Assembly: GCA_039704465.1 (NCBI GenBank)
Contig: JASFAU010000005.1
Coordinates: 558,001-622,000 of the forward strand
Length of the DNA stretch: 64,000 nucleotides
Direction of reading: 5' to 3'
Source: Plasmodiophora brassicae
Lineage: Eukaryota; Endomyxa; Phytomyxea; Plasmodiophorida; Plasmodiophoridae
Shown here: piece after piece, positions 30,431 to 40,831 of the stretch
Layout of the letters: every line of letters begins with the position of its first letter
Numbering within the stretch: the stretch's first letter is position 1
Translations under genes and position numbers: made by a program
Notes under the pieces: model-generated
The model's input: only the letters and a program-made list of their open reading frames with translations
Told to the model about the DNA's origin: nothing
Database searches by the model: none

Positions 30431-32398
30431 TCAGGACGATGGGGACGAAGGCTGTGCACCAGCCTTCTCTCTTAGCTCGTTCAAATCATCGCACAGCTTC
30501 ACGTATTGGTCCACAATCGTCTGGTGCTCGGACGTGACTGCGGCAAGTTCCGCCGCCACATCGCCCGCATCGTCACCGTCCGCACCCGACACCAACTGCG
30601 TCCGAATCCCACCAACAAGCCGCTGCATGATCGTCGCCTGCTCCTCCAGCCGGCGCACGCCGATCTCAATATCGGACACCATCTCCCGTAGCTCCATACG
30701 CTTCACCTGCCGGCGCAGCATGGCAACCTCTGCCTCCACCTCCCGGTACCGATCCGTCTTCTCCTGCAGGCTCTCCCTGGCGACCTGCAACTGCTTCCTC
30801 AGGTCAACCACCTCTTTGACCTCATCGCGGATGCGCTTCAGCCGGTCGAACATGTCGCGACCTTCATGCTCGAACAGAGCGATCTGGTCGGCGAGCGCGT
30901 CGGCTTCCCGCTCCAGGTCGCGGATCGGCGCCTCCTCGTCGGTGACCTGATCGCGAAGCTCGGCGACTCGGGCACGGAACTGAGCGCCACTGGCGTTGAC
31001 GCTGGCCAATCGGGACTCGAACGATGCGAGGTGCCGCGTGACCGATGCCTCTCTGGAGGCGGCCTCGCCGCCCACCTCACTGTTCTCGGGGACGCTCTGC
31101 CCTCCCTCGTCGTCCGCCTCGTCGTCTTGGAATTGCAGGGTGCGTCGCAGAGCAGCGGTGCGCGGTGCCTGCTGGTCGGAAGGCGCTCGTGTCGGTGGCG
31201 TTTGGAACTCAACGTCGGACGCCGCTGTGCCCATCGGCGGTGATTTCACACTTGGCGTTGCCGTTTCCGCCTCATCCGTATCAACGTTGAACGACACCGT
31301 CGACGCGGCCGATGACGACAACGACGACGTCAGCGAACGACGCGAAACGTACTCCCTTGTCATCCGTGCCTCGTATTGTGCTACAACACCGGCATCGTCA
31401 ATCGACAGCAATCCGGAAGACGACCTCGACGTCGACGACGAACGATACGAAACACTTTCCAGTGCCATTCGTGTCTCGTACTGCGTTTCGACACTGGCGT
31501 CGTCCGTGCGCTTGTTCTGCTCCAGAAGAACGCTCTCCGACGACATGACCCGTTCTTCACCCTGTGCCGCATCAGCGTTGTCATTGGTGGCACTGACGAG
31601 CGGTGCGTGCGGGGGACTGTTCGCCAAGCGACGCTCAGTGGCTTCCTCGTCAGGTTGCCAGGCGGGCACACCCGCCCCTGCAGCATTGTCCTCGTGTGCC
31701 GCATCAGCGTTGTCATTGGCGGCATTGACGAGCGGCGCGTACGGGGGGCTGTTCGCCGAGCGACGCTCAGCGGCTTCCTCGTCAGGTGGCCCGGCGGGCA
31801 CACCCGCCCCTGCAGCACTGTCCTCGTCCAACGGCACAAACCAGGCCAGGCCACGAGGTGCCTCTTGCTGCCGTTCCTGTCGTTGCACGGGGCGCCGGCG
31901 CGGTGCCGCTGGCGCGTCCGGTTGGAGGGCCGCCCGGACGATGTTCCTGCAGAGGCCCAGCGCGTTCCAGTAGGTATCGGTGCGGAACACGGGCTGCAGC
32001 AGGTCGTACAGTGCGGCGAGCGCGTCGAGGTACGACCCGAGGTAGTAGTCGCGGACAGGATCGCGCAGGGCGCGCGGCAGCACGGCCGTCACGGGGCTGC
32101 ACGCGTGCTCGACGCGCTGCGCCACGAACTGCTCCACGCGCTGCCACTGCGTCAGGTTCCGAAACCCGAAATGCTTCTCGATCTGCAGGAACAGGAAGTC
32201 GGCCGGGTCGGCGACGTCCATCGCCGACGCGATCCGGGCGGCCAGCAGGCGCAGGTGCGACACCTGCCGGTCGATCGTCGGCATCGCCTGCGCGATCTGC
32301 CTCCGCAGCGCGTCCCGCTCGTCACCCGTCAGCCGCCCCGCCTTCGACACGATGTGGTCCTCGATCAGCGACGCTATCGTCGCCATCATCGCCACCAA
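30431..32398 (-). CDS. Coiled-coil protein with internal 44-residue duplication
   Basis: Intronless, 655 codons. Residues 1-160 are helical with hydrophobic positions (SLIEDHIVSKAG, VSHLRLLAARIASAMD, YYLGSYLDALAALYDLLQPV). Residues about 190-280 carry two tandem 44-residue units (EDSAAGAGVPAGPPDEEAAE... and EDNAAGAGVPAWQPDEEATE...). A second, degenerate pair follows (YETRMALESVSYRSSS / YEARMTREYVSRRSLT). The C-terminal 220 residues are a long coiled coil (ADALADQIALFEHEGRDMFD, LRKQLQVARESLQEKTDRY). No enzyme motif. Start may be the second in-frame Met (MATIASLIEDH). Convergent with the FANCE-like gene, 71 bp away. Confidence 0.72.
   Translation of the reverse strand: MVAMMATIASLIEDHIVSKAGRLTGDERDALRRQIAQAMPTIDRQVSHLRLLAARIASAMDVADPADFLFLQIEKHFGFRNLTQWQRVEQFVAQRVEHACSPVTAVLPRALRDPVRDYYLGSYLDALAALYDLLQPVFRTDTYWNALGLCRNIVRAALQPDAPAAPRRRPVQRQERQQEAPRGLAWFVPLDEDSAAGAGVPAGPPDEEAAERRSANSPPYAPLVNAANDNADAAHEDNAAGAGVPAWQPDEEATERRLANSPPHAPLVSATNDNADAAQGEERVMSSESVLLEQNKRTDDASVETQYETRMALESVSYRSSSTSRSSSGLLSIDDAGVVAQYEARMTREYVSRRSLTSSLSSSAASTVSFNVDTDEAETATPSVKSPPMGTAASDVEFQTPPTRAPSDQQAPRTAALRRTLQFQDDEADDEGGQSVPENSEVGGEAASREASVTRHLASFESRLASVNASGAQFRARVAELRDQVTDEEAPIRDLEREADALADQIALFEHEGRDMFDRLKRIRDEVKEVVDLRKQLQVARESLQEKTDRYREVEAEVAMLRRQVKRMELREMVSDIEIGVRRLEEQATIMQRLVGGIRTQLVSGADGDDAGDVAAELAAVTSEHQTIVDQYVKLCDDLNELREKAGAQPSSPSS
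31563..31826. repeat. 132 bp in-frame tandem duplication
   Basis: TGTGCCGCATCAGCGTTGTC begins a unit at 31563 and again at 31695. The copies are 132 bp (44 codons) long with about ten differences, lie inside the minus-strand coiled-coil gene and keep its frame. Confidence 0.88.
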
Positions 32399-32711
32399 CC
32401 ACTATAAACGGCGCCCGGCACGCTCTCCGCCGTTCCGCCTGCCGAACGTCGTGACTCACGCGTAACCGTGTACCGACACTGCGTCGCCGATATACACATG
32501 TCTCGAATCGTCGCCACATCGGCTGGTCGATGGGTTCGTCCCTCGTCGATATGGGCGCGAAAATCGTAATGGCCTAATGGGCTCGTCCCTACGTTAAGGA
32601 ACCCTCCATGGGCGCAACCCCTCTGCAGGATACAGGACGGATCTCGCCACTGGTGTGGTGGGGATACGTCTCCATATGCGAGTACCCAGCAACGATCGTT
32701 TAGTCTCGTCG

Positions 32712-34111
32712 ATGGCGGGCGCGTCTGCCTCGCTGCGACGGTGCATGCGCACCCTGTACGCACACCGCGGTGTCGTGATCGCGTTCCTGGTCACGTACAC
32801 GCTGGCGACTTCGGTGGTCCTGCTTCTGCAGGCGCGCGTGCTCGTCGTTGCGCCGGCGACGGCACCGCCGTCGGTGGTGTCGAAGTTCCTGTGCGTCGGC
32901 GAGACGTTCCAGGAGGACGCCTGGAAGTACAGGAGCTGTCACCTGCAGAGCGTGTGCTATGATGGGAACGCGGCCGGCGTGTTCACATTCCATGTGGATC
33001 CGGGCAGGCCTGGGCGGTCGGCGCCGGCGCCGGGACAGTTGGCGGTGTCGGCGAGCCCGCTCGGCTGTACGCACCCGGCAGTCCGGTGGGAGCCCGTGGT
33101 CGTGCATGCACCTGTCGAGGACGACGTCGACTGGGCGGAGGACATCCCGCACGTGCTGGCCGTGGAGTACAACGGGAGCAATTTCGGGCACGTCCTCGGC
33201 GACAGCGTTCTGCCATGGTGGCGCTTGCTCGACATGTTCGGGTTCGGGCACGACGAGTTCCAGCCGGTGCACATGGAGGTCGACCCGTTGTTCAAGTACT
33301 CGTGCGCGTGGCAGGTCAGGGAGAAGTGGATCCGCGACGCGTCCATCTGCGACGAACTGTACCGGAAGGTCGCCGTGCCGTTCGCGAAGCGCGGCCTGCT
33401 CTCCCTGCAGCAGCACTACAATCGCACCGGGCGCCGTCGCCGCGTCTGCTTCAGGAACCTGTTCGCTGGCATCGGCATGCTGTCCGACCACGGCCACGAC
33501 CATACCGTCCATGGGCGCTACGCCGAACACGCTGACCTGCACATGGTCGGTGGCGGGCCCAGTACGTACATATCAACTCTGCGCCTTGCGTCTGCGATCC
33601 CCTGATCATGGGCGCCCGATTAGTGGTATGGGGGTTCCGGGACGAGTACATGAGACGACTCGGGTTGGACAGCAATGCGCAGCCGCTGCCGGGCGCCAAC
33701 GACGTCGTGTTCGTTGCACGGACCAGCCAGCATCGTGCCTGGTACGACGCGGAACGCGCCCAGGCGTATCTCGAGAACGAGTTCCGGGACCGAGGCGTTC
33801 AGGTGCGCCGGCCGCTGGAGTTCAACACGCTGCCGATGAAGTTGCAGGTCGAGCTGGTGTCGACCGCCAGGGTCCTGGTGACGTTCCCGGGCGGGTCGTC
33901 GTACATTGCGATGTTCCTCCCGCGTGGGTCCACGTTGATCTTTGTGTTCTCGCACGAATCCGATGGACGACAGGACTACCCGTTATGGGGAAACCTGGCC
34001 CACGTCAACGTCGTCTGGATCGAAGGCAACTATTCGTCGTCGTCGAGGGAGGTTGTGTTCGACCACGCCCAGCTTAGTCGCGCTGTCGAAACCGCTCTAC
34101 TCTACCAGTAG
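32712..34111 (+). CDS. GT61-family glycosyltransferase (DUF563)
   Basis: Type II membrane glycosyltransferase, probably Golgi or ER. Exons 32712-33561 and 33624-34111; the join gives GGGP|MVWGFRDEYMRRLGL. An N-terminal anchor (GVVIAFLVTYTLATSVVLLL) is followed by a luminal domain: NFGHVLGDSVLPWWRLLDMF, then DVVFVARTSQHRAWYD and STARVLVTFPGGSSYIAMFL, which correspond to the family's conserved N(F/W)xHxxxD, strand and GxHGAGL-type regions; here the last is FPGGSSY rather than GVHGAGL. Potential N-glycosylation sites fit a luminal location. Family includes EOGT and plant xylosyl/arabinosyltransferases; the donor sugar cannot be read. Earlier in-frame ATG at 32676 is possible. Confidence 0.8.
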
Positions 34112-34121
34112 AACATACCTA

Positions 34122-34821
34122 ATGATAAAGTTAGACAGACGAGGCCGGCCTCCTCCTGTGATGGGTGGCCGTCCTGACAAGGATAGCATGTGCACGTCGT
34201 ACAACGACTTGGTGGCTCTTCGTCAGCTGCTGGGCGACGACGATGATGTTGAAGGGGAGAGGATCGTTGAGAAGGACGGCCCCGCCGAGTTCAGGGCCGA
34301 TGTGAAGACGGCGAACGACCTGAGGCGCGAATCGCAGCAGATCTGGGACGGTGATGAGGTGTCGGCGGACCCGCTCGCTTCAGAGGACTACAACGACGAT
34401 CGTGAGGAGCCGAGGTACTCTGTTAACTTCATGCAGACGTTATCGGCGGAAGACACATACATGGGTCTATCCGATAAGAACCCGTCCTCACACAGGTATG
34501 CCCGGACTCACCTGGCAACGACAGCGGATAACCGAGTGGGCTCGTGTTCAGTTGCGACGCCTTGACGGTCACAATAGAGATGCCCGACGAGCACCTGGCA
34601 ACGGTAGACCTGGACGTCGGCTTCAATCGCATCCTGCTGCGGTCGAGGAAATAGTATGCGTGCCGGGGCTGGTGACGCCCTGCCATCGACCTGACACGTT
34701 GGCAAACAGTAAGCTCTTCCTGCATCTGCCATGCAAGGTGGACGATCAGAACGGAAAAGCGACATGGACAAACTCGACCCTGAAGGTCGTGCTACCCATC
34801 ATTCGCGAACTCGTCGTCTAA
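34122..34821 (+). CDS. DNAAF6: Dynein axonemal assembly factor 6 (PIH1D3-like)
   Basis: Co-chaperone needed for preassembly of axonemal dynein arms in the cytoplasm. Exons 34122-34495, 34552-34653 and 34710-34821. The spliced C-terminal part has EEPRYSVNFMQTLSAEDTYM, GLSDKNPSSHSCDALTVTIE, MPDEHLATVDLDVGFNRILL and KYKLFLHLPCKVDDQNGKA, matching the PIH1-CS region of PIH1D3, including the NPS(S/T) turn and the final CS-domain strand. The N terminus is acidic and variable. The first ATG (34122) is only 10 bp after the GT61 stop, so a later Met (34161 or 34189) may be the true start. The gene implies motile cilia or flagella in this organism. Confidence 0.83.
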
Positions 34822-34881
34822 TCGTCGTACACGCATCGAGCCACAGGCGAAGACGTGAATATACGCCATGTAGTATTCCGT

Positions 34882-37584
34882 TCATATGAGAAGCTTGGCG
34901 AGATTCTCGATGGCTGATATCTGTCTCCGAAACGGGGCATCGTCAGCGGGCGGCAAACGCGCAATCATGGTAAGAAGCGATTGTCGGGCAGAACCTGGGA
35001 TAGATTCTATCTTCCAACCTACAACAATATCGACGCGTTCACACGTTATCGCTGTTATCCATCAACGTGTTCGTACCGATCAAGACACTGGCATCTCTGG
35101 AAGCGCAATCTTCGCCCGCCTCGCCGGCATACGTGCACTCGGGTGACTTGATGGGAGTTTGCGCAGCGAGAAACCCTTTGTCGATAGGTTTCCAGTGGGT
35201 GACAAACATGCGAGTCGTTTCGTTCGGGGTATCGTTGAGCTCGAAGTAATCGACCGTGGTCCGAGAGTCGACGTGACAGACAGTATGAGCGCCTTGTACA
35301 GACTCATCGAACCAACGTCGCCTCCGGGCCTCCGTCAGCAACGCCAGAAGGTCAGCAGGGGAAGTGGATAGTATCGTCCTTGCCAAGGTTACACTGCAGT
35401 TGCCTGGGTTGTTACTTGATAAGCGGAAGGCTGAGACTCTAATGGAACTGGACAAGAGGTTCGACATTGGTTTCCATCCTTGTTGCTTCAACAACCCATC
35501 GAATTCCTCAACGGCGCGCTCGCCAAGCTCAATCATAGAAATTTTGGAGAACCTGCCCGGACTGGACGGGCGGGAGAACACGCCAGAACTGGATAGACGA
35601 CAGCTACTATCGTCTGCGTCCACATGCTCCAAACGCTCACCAGCACTCGGCGAACACTCAGATGACTCGCCACGAGAACTACCTTGTAGGGCGGTGAACA
35701 TCGACAAGTCAATGGATGAAGCCTCGGTCAACTGGTCAAGTGCACGCCCAATGGCAGCAATCTGCATGGGTTGTTGCTTGAGAGCCATAGCCTTGACGGA
35801 ATGCGGCAGGTTCCCGCGTAGATCCATGTCGGCGATAAAGGTCACACGACAAGAGCGCTCTGTTATCCGTTGCACGATGAACCCTGCGTGGGCAACACTG
35901 CCACGAACGCATTTCGGATCGGGAGGGCAGTCAGGCGTGATTGCATCGGTGGCGTAGAGCACGAAGCCGTCATCGTCGGCTAGATGCGACCAGTATCCCG
36001 TGAGGACAAAGTCACGTGCGGTCACCGGCCACACGGTCTTATACTTTCTGTTCACAAACTGAATGGACAGAAACAAATGGGGTGGACGCGTCTGCTTACT
36101 GGTGGATGATTGCGAGGTGAAGGTGGTCCCATTTGGCAATCGTCCTGCCACTTTCGAACATGTCGTCGTATAAGCCCTTATGTTCGCCGTCGCATACCAA
36201 ATGCATAACCAGTTCAGCAGGATGATTGACGATGCCGACCCCCTTTACGATAGGGAGCGCACTTGAATGAGGTTTCGCCTTCTGGTAGACAGTCACCCCA
36301 TCCTCTTCGGACAACAGATCCCATCCCGTTGTGTCTCTGGCCAGCTTGAGGAAAGTTTCTAGACGTCGCTCCATCGATTCTTTCGCGGTCTCTTCAATCG
36401 ATGCCGGCGTTCGGGGAGGGGATAGTCTCATCGAAACACTAGATGGCCTTCTTCGCAAGCACACTCCATTAGCGAGCATCGCCTCGATTGCTGTCGTACC
36501 ACTGCTGAAGGACGACGTCGCTTCCGCACATAAATGGCAGATTCTTGTCAGGTAAAACGTGTGCGCAGCACCGTCGTGCGTGACGGTGTGCCCGTCGAAA
36601 ACGATGACCGACTGATATGCGCGTCCGTCATCGTCCCGGCTTCTTTCCGCGATAACGAAACGCCCCGTCTGCAACACGACGCTTCAGTCCAACCACGGTA
36701 AGCATTGTCCCGCATTAGGAACTTACTGGCAACCGAAGCGAGTGCTGTTCAATAACCATGGAACGCAGGCCGCTTCTGCGTTCAACCGTAATGCAGTTGA
36801 GGTCACTGCCAGCGTCGACATTGGTGACACAAGGGTCCCATTGCTTTCGCCGTTCGGGATCGAGCAGGATCTTTACAGCGATCTCGGGAGACAAACTCCC
36901 CGATACGCGAACTCTCGCTCTGCGATGGAGAGGGGCAGTTTGATGAACAGCCACAGACGATCCGAGCTCAGCGCATATGATGGCAATGGATACGGCAGTT
37001 GCGATGAAAGATGACAACGACACCGGTGTTGCCGCGAGGACGGTTACCGCAATAACAGCAACAATGGCTAGCTTCGAGGTTGGCAACCCAGAGGTTGCGG
37101 GTGCGTCGGCACACCGGGTCCACGTTTGCCGCTCAGGCGAATCGCTATCCTCAAGAACCCAGCCACCGTCATCACTGTCGGCCTGCTTGAGTAGTGAATG
37201 CACCCATTCCGGCATCCTCTCCCTGACATACTCGTCAACAGGAATTTGCCGGCAGTCGTGGTGCTTCGCGGCGATGGCGTCCTTTAGCGCGTTGGCCCAC
37301 ACCACCGCTTCATCGTGGGACGTACAGCGGAAATAATGCCATCGTCTCAACGATCCCACGTACACTCGAAACTCGCGGTCATCGGATGCGGTCGGGGATC
37401 GCACACGGCACTCAGGCGTCAGCGCGACGACACGCTGTGGCCGCTCATCGTCCTTGTCCTTAAACGCAATCAGCAGACCGCCCTCCAGGACCAACCGGCG
37501 TCGGTTCCAGACACGTCGGTAATCGCTCAGCTTCTCGACCAGGCTGTCCAGACGACCGCCCGGCCGGGCCGTTTCCGCCACCAT
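34882..37584 (-). CDS. PH domain plus multiple START-like domains, membrane anchored
   Basis: Lipid-binding protein. Exons: 37584-36727, 36668-36100, 36047-35077 and 35018-34882. Residues about 15-120 form a PH domain (VWNRRRLVLEGGLLIAFK ... WHYFRCTSHDEAVVWANALK). A hydrophobic stretch follows (LAIVAVIAVTVLAATPVSL, FIATAVSIAIICAEL), then START modules: VSGSLSPEIAVKILLDPERR and KQWDPCVTNVD; LSEEDGVTVYQKAKPHS through IHQ|KYKTVWPVTARDFVL (completed by intron 2); and a third, ending ASVLIG|WKIESIPGSARQSLL across the last intron. So one PH and about three START-like units on one chain. START domains move sterols, phospholipids or ceramides between membranes. An upstream in-frame ATG at 37647 is possible. 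Confidence 0.8.
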
Positions 37585-37647
37585 CCGCCACCAAACCCAA
37601 AACAAAAATGAACCGTCCAAAGTGCAAACGGCCACGGCGTCATGCAC

Positions 37648-38041
37648 TCAGCCACTCATGACCCCCGGCCCAGTCCAGTTGCCCCGGGCACCTCGCTGCC
37701 TTGCCATCGTTTTTTCCGCCCCGGTTCCAGTGGAGGCGCGAATATGCAACTCTACCGACGGCACTGTTGGCGAATACGCCTTGATGGCCGGGTCGTACTT
37801 CCAATGTGCGACAAGCAACCCCGCAAATTGGGCAGGACCGTGTCGGAACTCGAAGCTGCCTCCGCGACAGGAGTTCATGCACGCGTGTCGATGGTGCGAC
37901 ATAGCGCCTACCGCGCGCGTCCTCATGCGGGAATCATTCGAAAGAGCCGTTAAACGCAGTGTGATCAGATGAGCGCCGTAAGGTGAGGCAGGTATTGTAT
38001 TCCTGTCTGCGCGATTTTGTGGGTGGGTCGCCTCGGTGCTG
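37648..38041. other. Stretch between START protein and WRAP73, coding status unclear
   Basis: About 390 bp open on both strands (for example minus-strand FEFRHGPAQFAGLLVAHWKY). The missing N-terminal blades of WRAP73 would be expected here on the + strand, but no WD pattern was found. It may hold an unrecognised exon or the shared promoter. Confidence 0.35.
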
Positions 38042-39572
38042 ATGACGGCGTCTGCGCTGAGAGGGAGTGCCGAGCGCCAGCGCTGCCCGATAAAGATCGA
38101 CGAGGGCGTCTGCGGGCTGGCATCGGCGCGTTTCACGCCGGACGGCCGTCATGCGATTACGTGCTGCCAGTTCAATATACGGCTGACTGTGTGGAACCTG
38201 CTCGGTGGAAAGCATCATTACATTGTCAGTCAGACGACGATTCTGCTGGCAGGATGAGTTGGTCACCGTCTTTATTATGCAGGATAACCCTAAGCATTCT
38301 GAGAAGGGACTTGATTTTGATCCCGATGGCTCGTTTATGGCCGTGATCCACAGGAAGAACTTCAAGGACGCTGTTAAGCTGTACTCGTGCCGGACGTGGG
38401 ATGTCGTCAACGTGCGGCCAGCGCATTGAAATCGACTGTTTGCCCTGGGTTGACGATATACCGCTCTGCCTTATAGACCTGGGAAGTCCCAAGCATGGAT
38501 CTCGCCGACCTGAAATTCTCGCCGAATGGGCGTTTCATTTGCGCATGGGACAATCCGCTGCAGTATAACCTGTTCGTGTACTCTGCGCCCAAGGTACGTT
38601 ATGTTCTACTCCGTCGTAGCATACCCAATGAGAAACTGTTGCAGGGCGATTTACTGCTCAAATATTGTGCATATGAAGACGCGCTCGCCATTAAGACCGT
38701 CGCATGGTCCCCAAATTCAATGTTCCTGTGCGTCACCTTGCCCACTTCTCTTCGCCAAACAGCTGCTGATGTCGTTTCCCAGGGCTGTGGGCAGCTATGA
38801 TCAACGCGTCAGGTTGATCAACTATCTGACGTGCGTTTCTATTTCCTTTAACCACCCTAGATATGTAACGGTGGCTCTTCTGCAGGTGGAAACCAATGTG
38901 CGAGTATGGCCATCTGGCGTCGTGTGCGCCGCTGTCAACCTCGTCCTGCACAGTCTACCGAGAGACCATGCATGCCGACGAGGATATCAGCCAGTATGTT
39001 GTCAACGAGGTTTGTCAGGGTCTTCTTTCCACCATCGAACGATGCCAACAAGAATTGCAGGGACCTTTTGTTCCACATGAAGTCGCTCCTGATCCGGAAA
39101 AGCCCAATCCAAAGCTGGGAATTGGACTGATGAGGTGGAGCACTGACAGTGAATATCTGGCCACCCGCAATGGTTAGCAACGCGAGTTCTCATGCGAACG
39201 TATCAACTGATCCTCACGTAGATAACCAACCGAATTGCGTTTACATCTGGGTGACGAAGACGCTGTCGCTAGTCTGCATTCTGAACCAGCTCTTGCCTGT
39301 TCGTTCGTTGGAATGGAACAACACGAAGCCGCAGCTCCTGGTCGTGACCGAGAACGCCCGATTGTTCTCTTGGACTGCACTAGGGGCCGCTTGTGTCACG
39401 ATTCCAACAGGTCGCGGTCGTGATTGCGCCATGACCCGCGCCACTGACTGAGCCTTGAACAGAAGGGTTTCGAGCATCATCCATCGTGATGAACCCTACG
39501 CGGGACTCCCTGCTGTTGCTTGATCGCGCTCAGGCCGTTGCATGCTTCAACGCCGACGAAAGAGACGAATGA
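38042..39572 (+). CDS. WRAP73: WRAP73/WDR8-like WD40 protein, N terminus unresolved
   Basis: WD-repeat protein of spindle poles, centriolar satellites and the ciliary base. Visible exons: to 38224, 38283-38412, then from 38479, with further exons to a last exon ending at 39572. Family landmarks after splicing: CPIKIDEGVCGLASARFTPD, GRHAITCCQFNIRLTVWNLL, HHYI|DNPKHSEKGLDFDPDG, TVAWSPNSMFL|AVGSYDQR, INYLT|WKPMCEYGHLAS, PDPEKPNPKLGIGLMRWSTD and SEYLATRN|DNQPNCVYIWV. The order and spacing match WRAP73. The first blades seen in the family are absent, and the frame closes upstream of the ATG at 38042, so an upstream exon remains to be found or this copy is 5'-truncated. Confidence 0.8.
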
Positions 39573-39703
39573 CGGGGTGGAGGGCCTGATTATTAAAACT
39601 CGGACGTTAATCGCGAACGTTCTTCGAAACCAGAGACGCCACGTTTATTGCCTGTTACTTCTCGCGGTCCAAGGCCTCCTTGCGAGCCTTTCGCCGTAAA
39701 TAA

Positions 39704-40030
39704 CTAACGACTGCTGGTCAGAATCCCATGAATCGCAGCGAGGGAATGTGGATCATACTCCTCATACTGGCACTTCTCATAGGCGTGGCGTAACTGCGTG
39801 CACTTCCATGGGACGAACCGGTTATCCTGGCGGCACATGTTCAAGGGCAGCAGCAGATGCGTGCAGCTGTCCCTCAGCTCGAAAGGCACGTACGCGGCGT
39901 CCAGCTCGTCCTGGGTCGGAGGCGCTACCGAAGCCGTGAGGCCGCCAGACCATACACTGCGGCTCGCGCTGTGGCACTTACGAACTTTGGAATACTCGTC
40001 GATCCACGAATGGTCCCCTGCTCCTCCCAT
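39704..40030 (-). CDS. NDUFB7: NADH dehydrogenase (complex I) subunit NDUFB7
   Basis: Accessory subunit of mitochondrial complex I facing the intermembrane space. Exons 40030-39982 and 39924-39704. It shows a twin C-x9-C arrangement typical of CHCH proteins: C-THLLLPLNM-C and C-TQLRHAYEK-C, within VPFELRDSCTHLLLPLNMCR and FVPWKCTQLRHAYEKCQYEE. Splicing at GTTC|GTAAGTG yields VPPPTQDELDAAYV. The start MGGAGDHS keeps a Gly at position 2, as in animal NDUFB7 where it is myristoylated. About 89 residues, shorter than mammalian forms. Confidence 0.87.
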   Translation of the reverse strand: MGGAGDHSWIDEYSKVRKCHSASRSVWSGGLTASVAPPTQDELDAAYVPFELRDSCTHLLLPLNMCRQDNRFVPWKCTQLRHAYEKCQYEEYDPHSLAAIHGILTSSR

Positions 40031-40189
40031 CTCACGACAACGGCCAACGATCGACTGATTATTGAGAGGACGGAACGGGAACCCCCCAAAAAAACCAGCG
40101 AGGTCATTCGGAAACACTTTTGTTGCGATGCTGTCCACTGGTCTGGTCGCTTCACTTCAGCACGAACCATTTCCGATTCCCTCCCTGCT

Positions 40190-40807
40190 TTACTTCAATG
40201 TGGAGAGCAGTACGACGTCCAGCGGGGCCTTGAAGATGAAACGGAACGCGCTTGCGGAGAAGAACGAACCACGCTTGGACAGCAAATAATGGAACGTGTG
40301 CCCAGCGATCTTGATCGGGACAAGGTCGACGGTCTTGGAAGCCAGTTGTGTAGGTTTTGCTGTTAGGTCGTCCACTTTGACGACGAGATCGCGGAAACGG
40401 CCCGTTACCGTGTAGGTCGTCAGCTTCACGCGGCTATCGTCGATCAGCGTTATTCGAGCAAGCTCGTGCCGGGCGACAACATGGTTGATGACGAACAGGC
40501 AGAGGCCGCCAAGCGACCCACCTACCGATAACGATTGAATCAGCGCGTCCGCAGGGAACCAAAAGCTTGCCATCAGATTCGCAGTGAACGCCAGGTTCGT
40601 CGACAGACACAGGTAGTAGCGCTTCCGGGCTTTGTCGTTGATGTCCTCGTAGACCATGCCGGGCTGAGGAGCATGAGGCATGGCAGCTGTTCGGACAGCG
40701 GCCTTCGTGGCGAACCCCCTGGTAGTGGTGCGTGCCAACATGACGGTCGCGCCGTCAACTCCGCCGAGTCGCTGACGCATACTTAACAGAGGCCGGAACA
40801 CGGTCAT
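40190..40807 (-). CDS. TMEM223-like mitochondrial membrane protein, copy 1
   Basis: Intronless, 205 codons. Arg/Ala-rich N terminus (MRQRLGG...MLARTTTRGFATKAAVRTAA) looks like a mitochondrial presequence. Two membrane segments follow (TNLAFTANLMASFWFP; LSVGGSLGGLCLFVINHVV), then ARITLIDDSRVKLTTYTVTG and HTFHYLLSKRGSFFSASAF, which fit the TMEM223 pattern. TMEM223 assists cytochrome c oxidase assembly. It lies 24 bp downstream of the GT32 stop on the same strand, the same pairing as copy 2 at 43.5 kb. Confidence 0.7.
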   Translation of the reverse strand: MTVFRPLLSMRQRLGGVDGATVMLARTTTRGFATKAAVRTAAMPHAPQPGMVYEDINDKARKRYYLCLSTNLAFTANLMASFWFPADALIQSLSVGGSLGGLCLFVINHVVARHELARITLIDDSRVKLTTYTVTGRFRDLVVKVDDLTAKPTQLASKTVDLVPIKIAGHTFHYLLSKRGSFFSASAFRFIFKAPLDVVLLSTLK

Positions 40808-40831
40808 GTAATAGTTTATCTTCTGCAGCAG

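Noticed and set aside
31376..32407. 343-codon + strand ORF opposite the coiled-coil gene
   Set aside because: Composition mirrors codon bias of the minus-strand gene; repeated segments simply reflect the 132 bp duplication. No recognisable domain.
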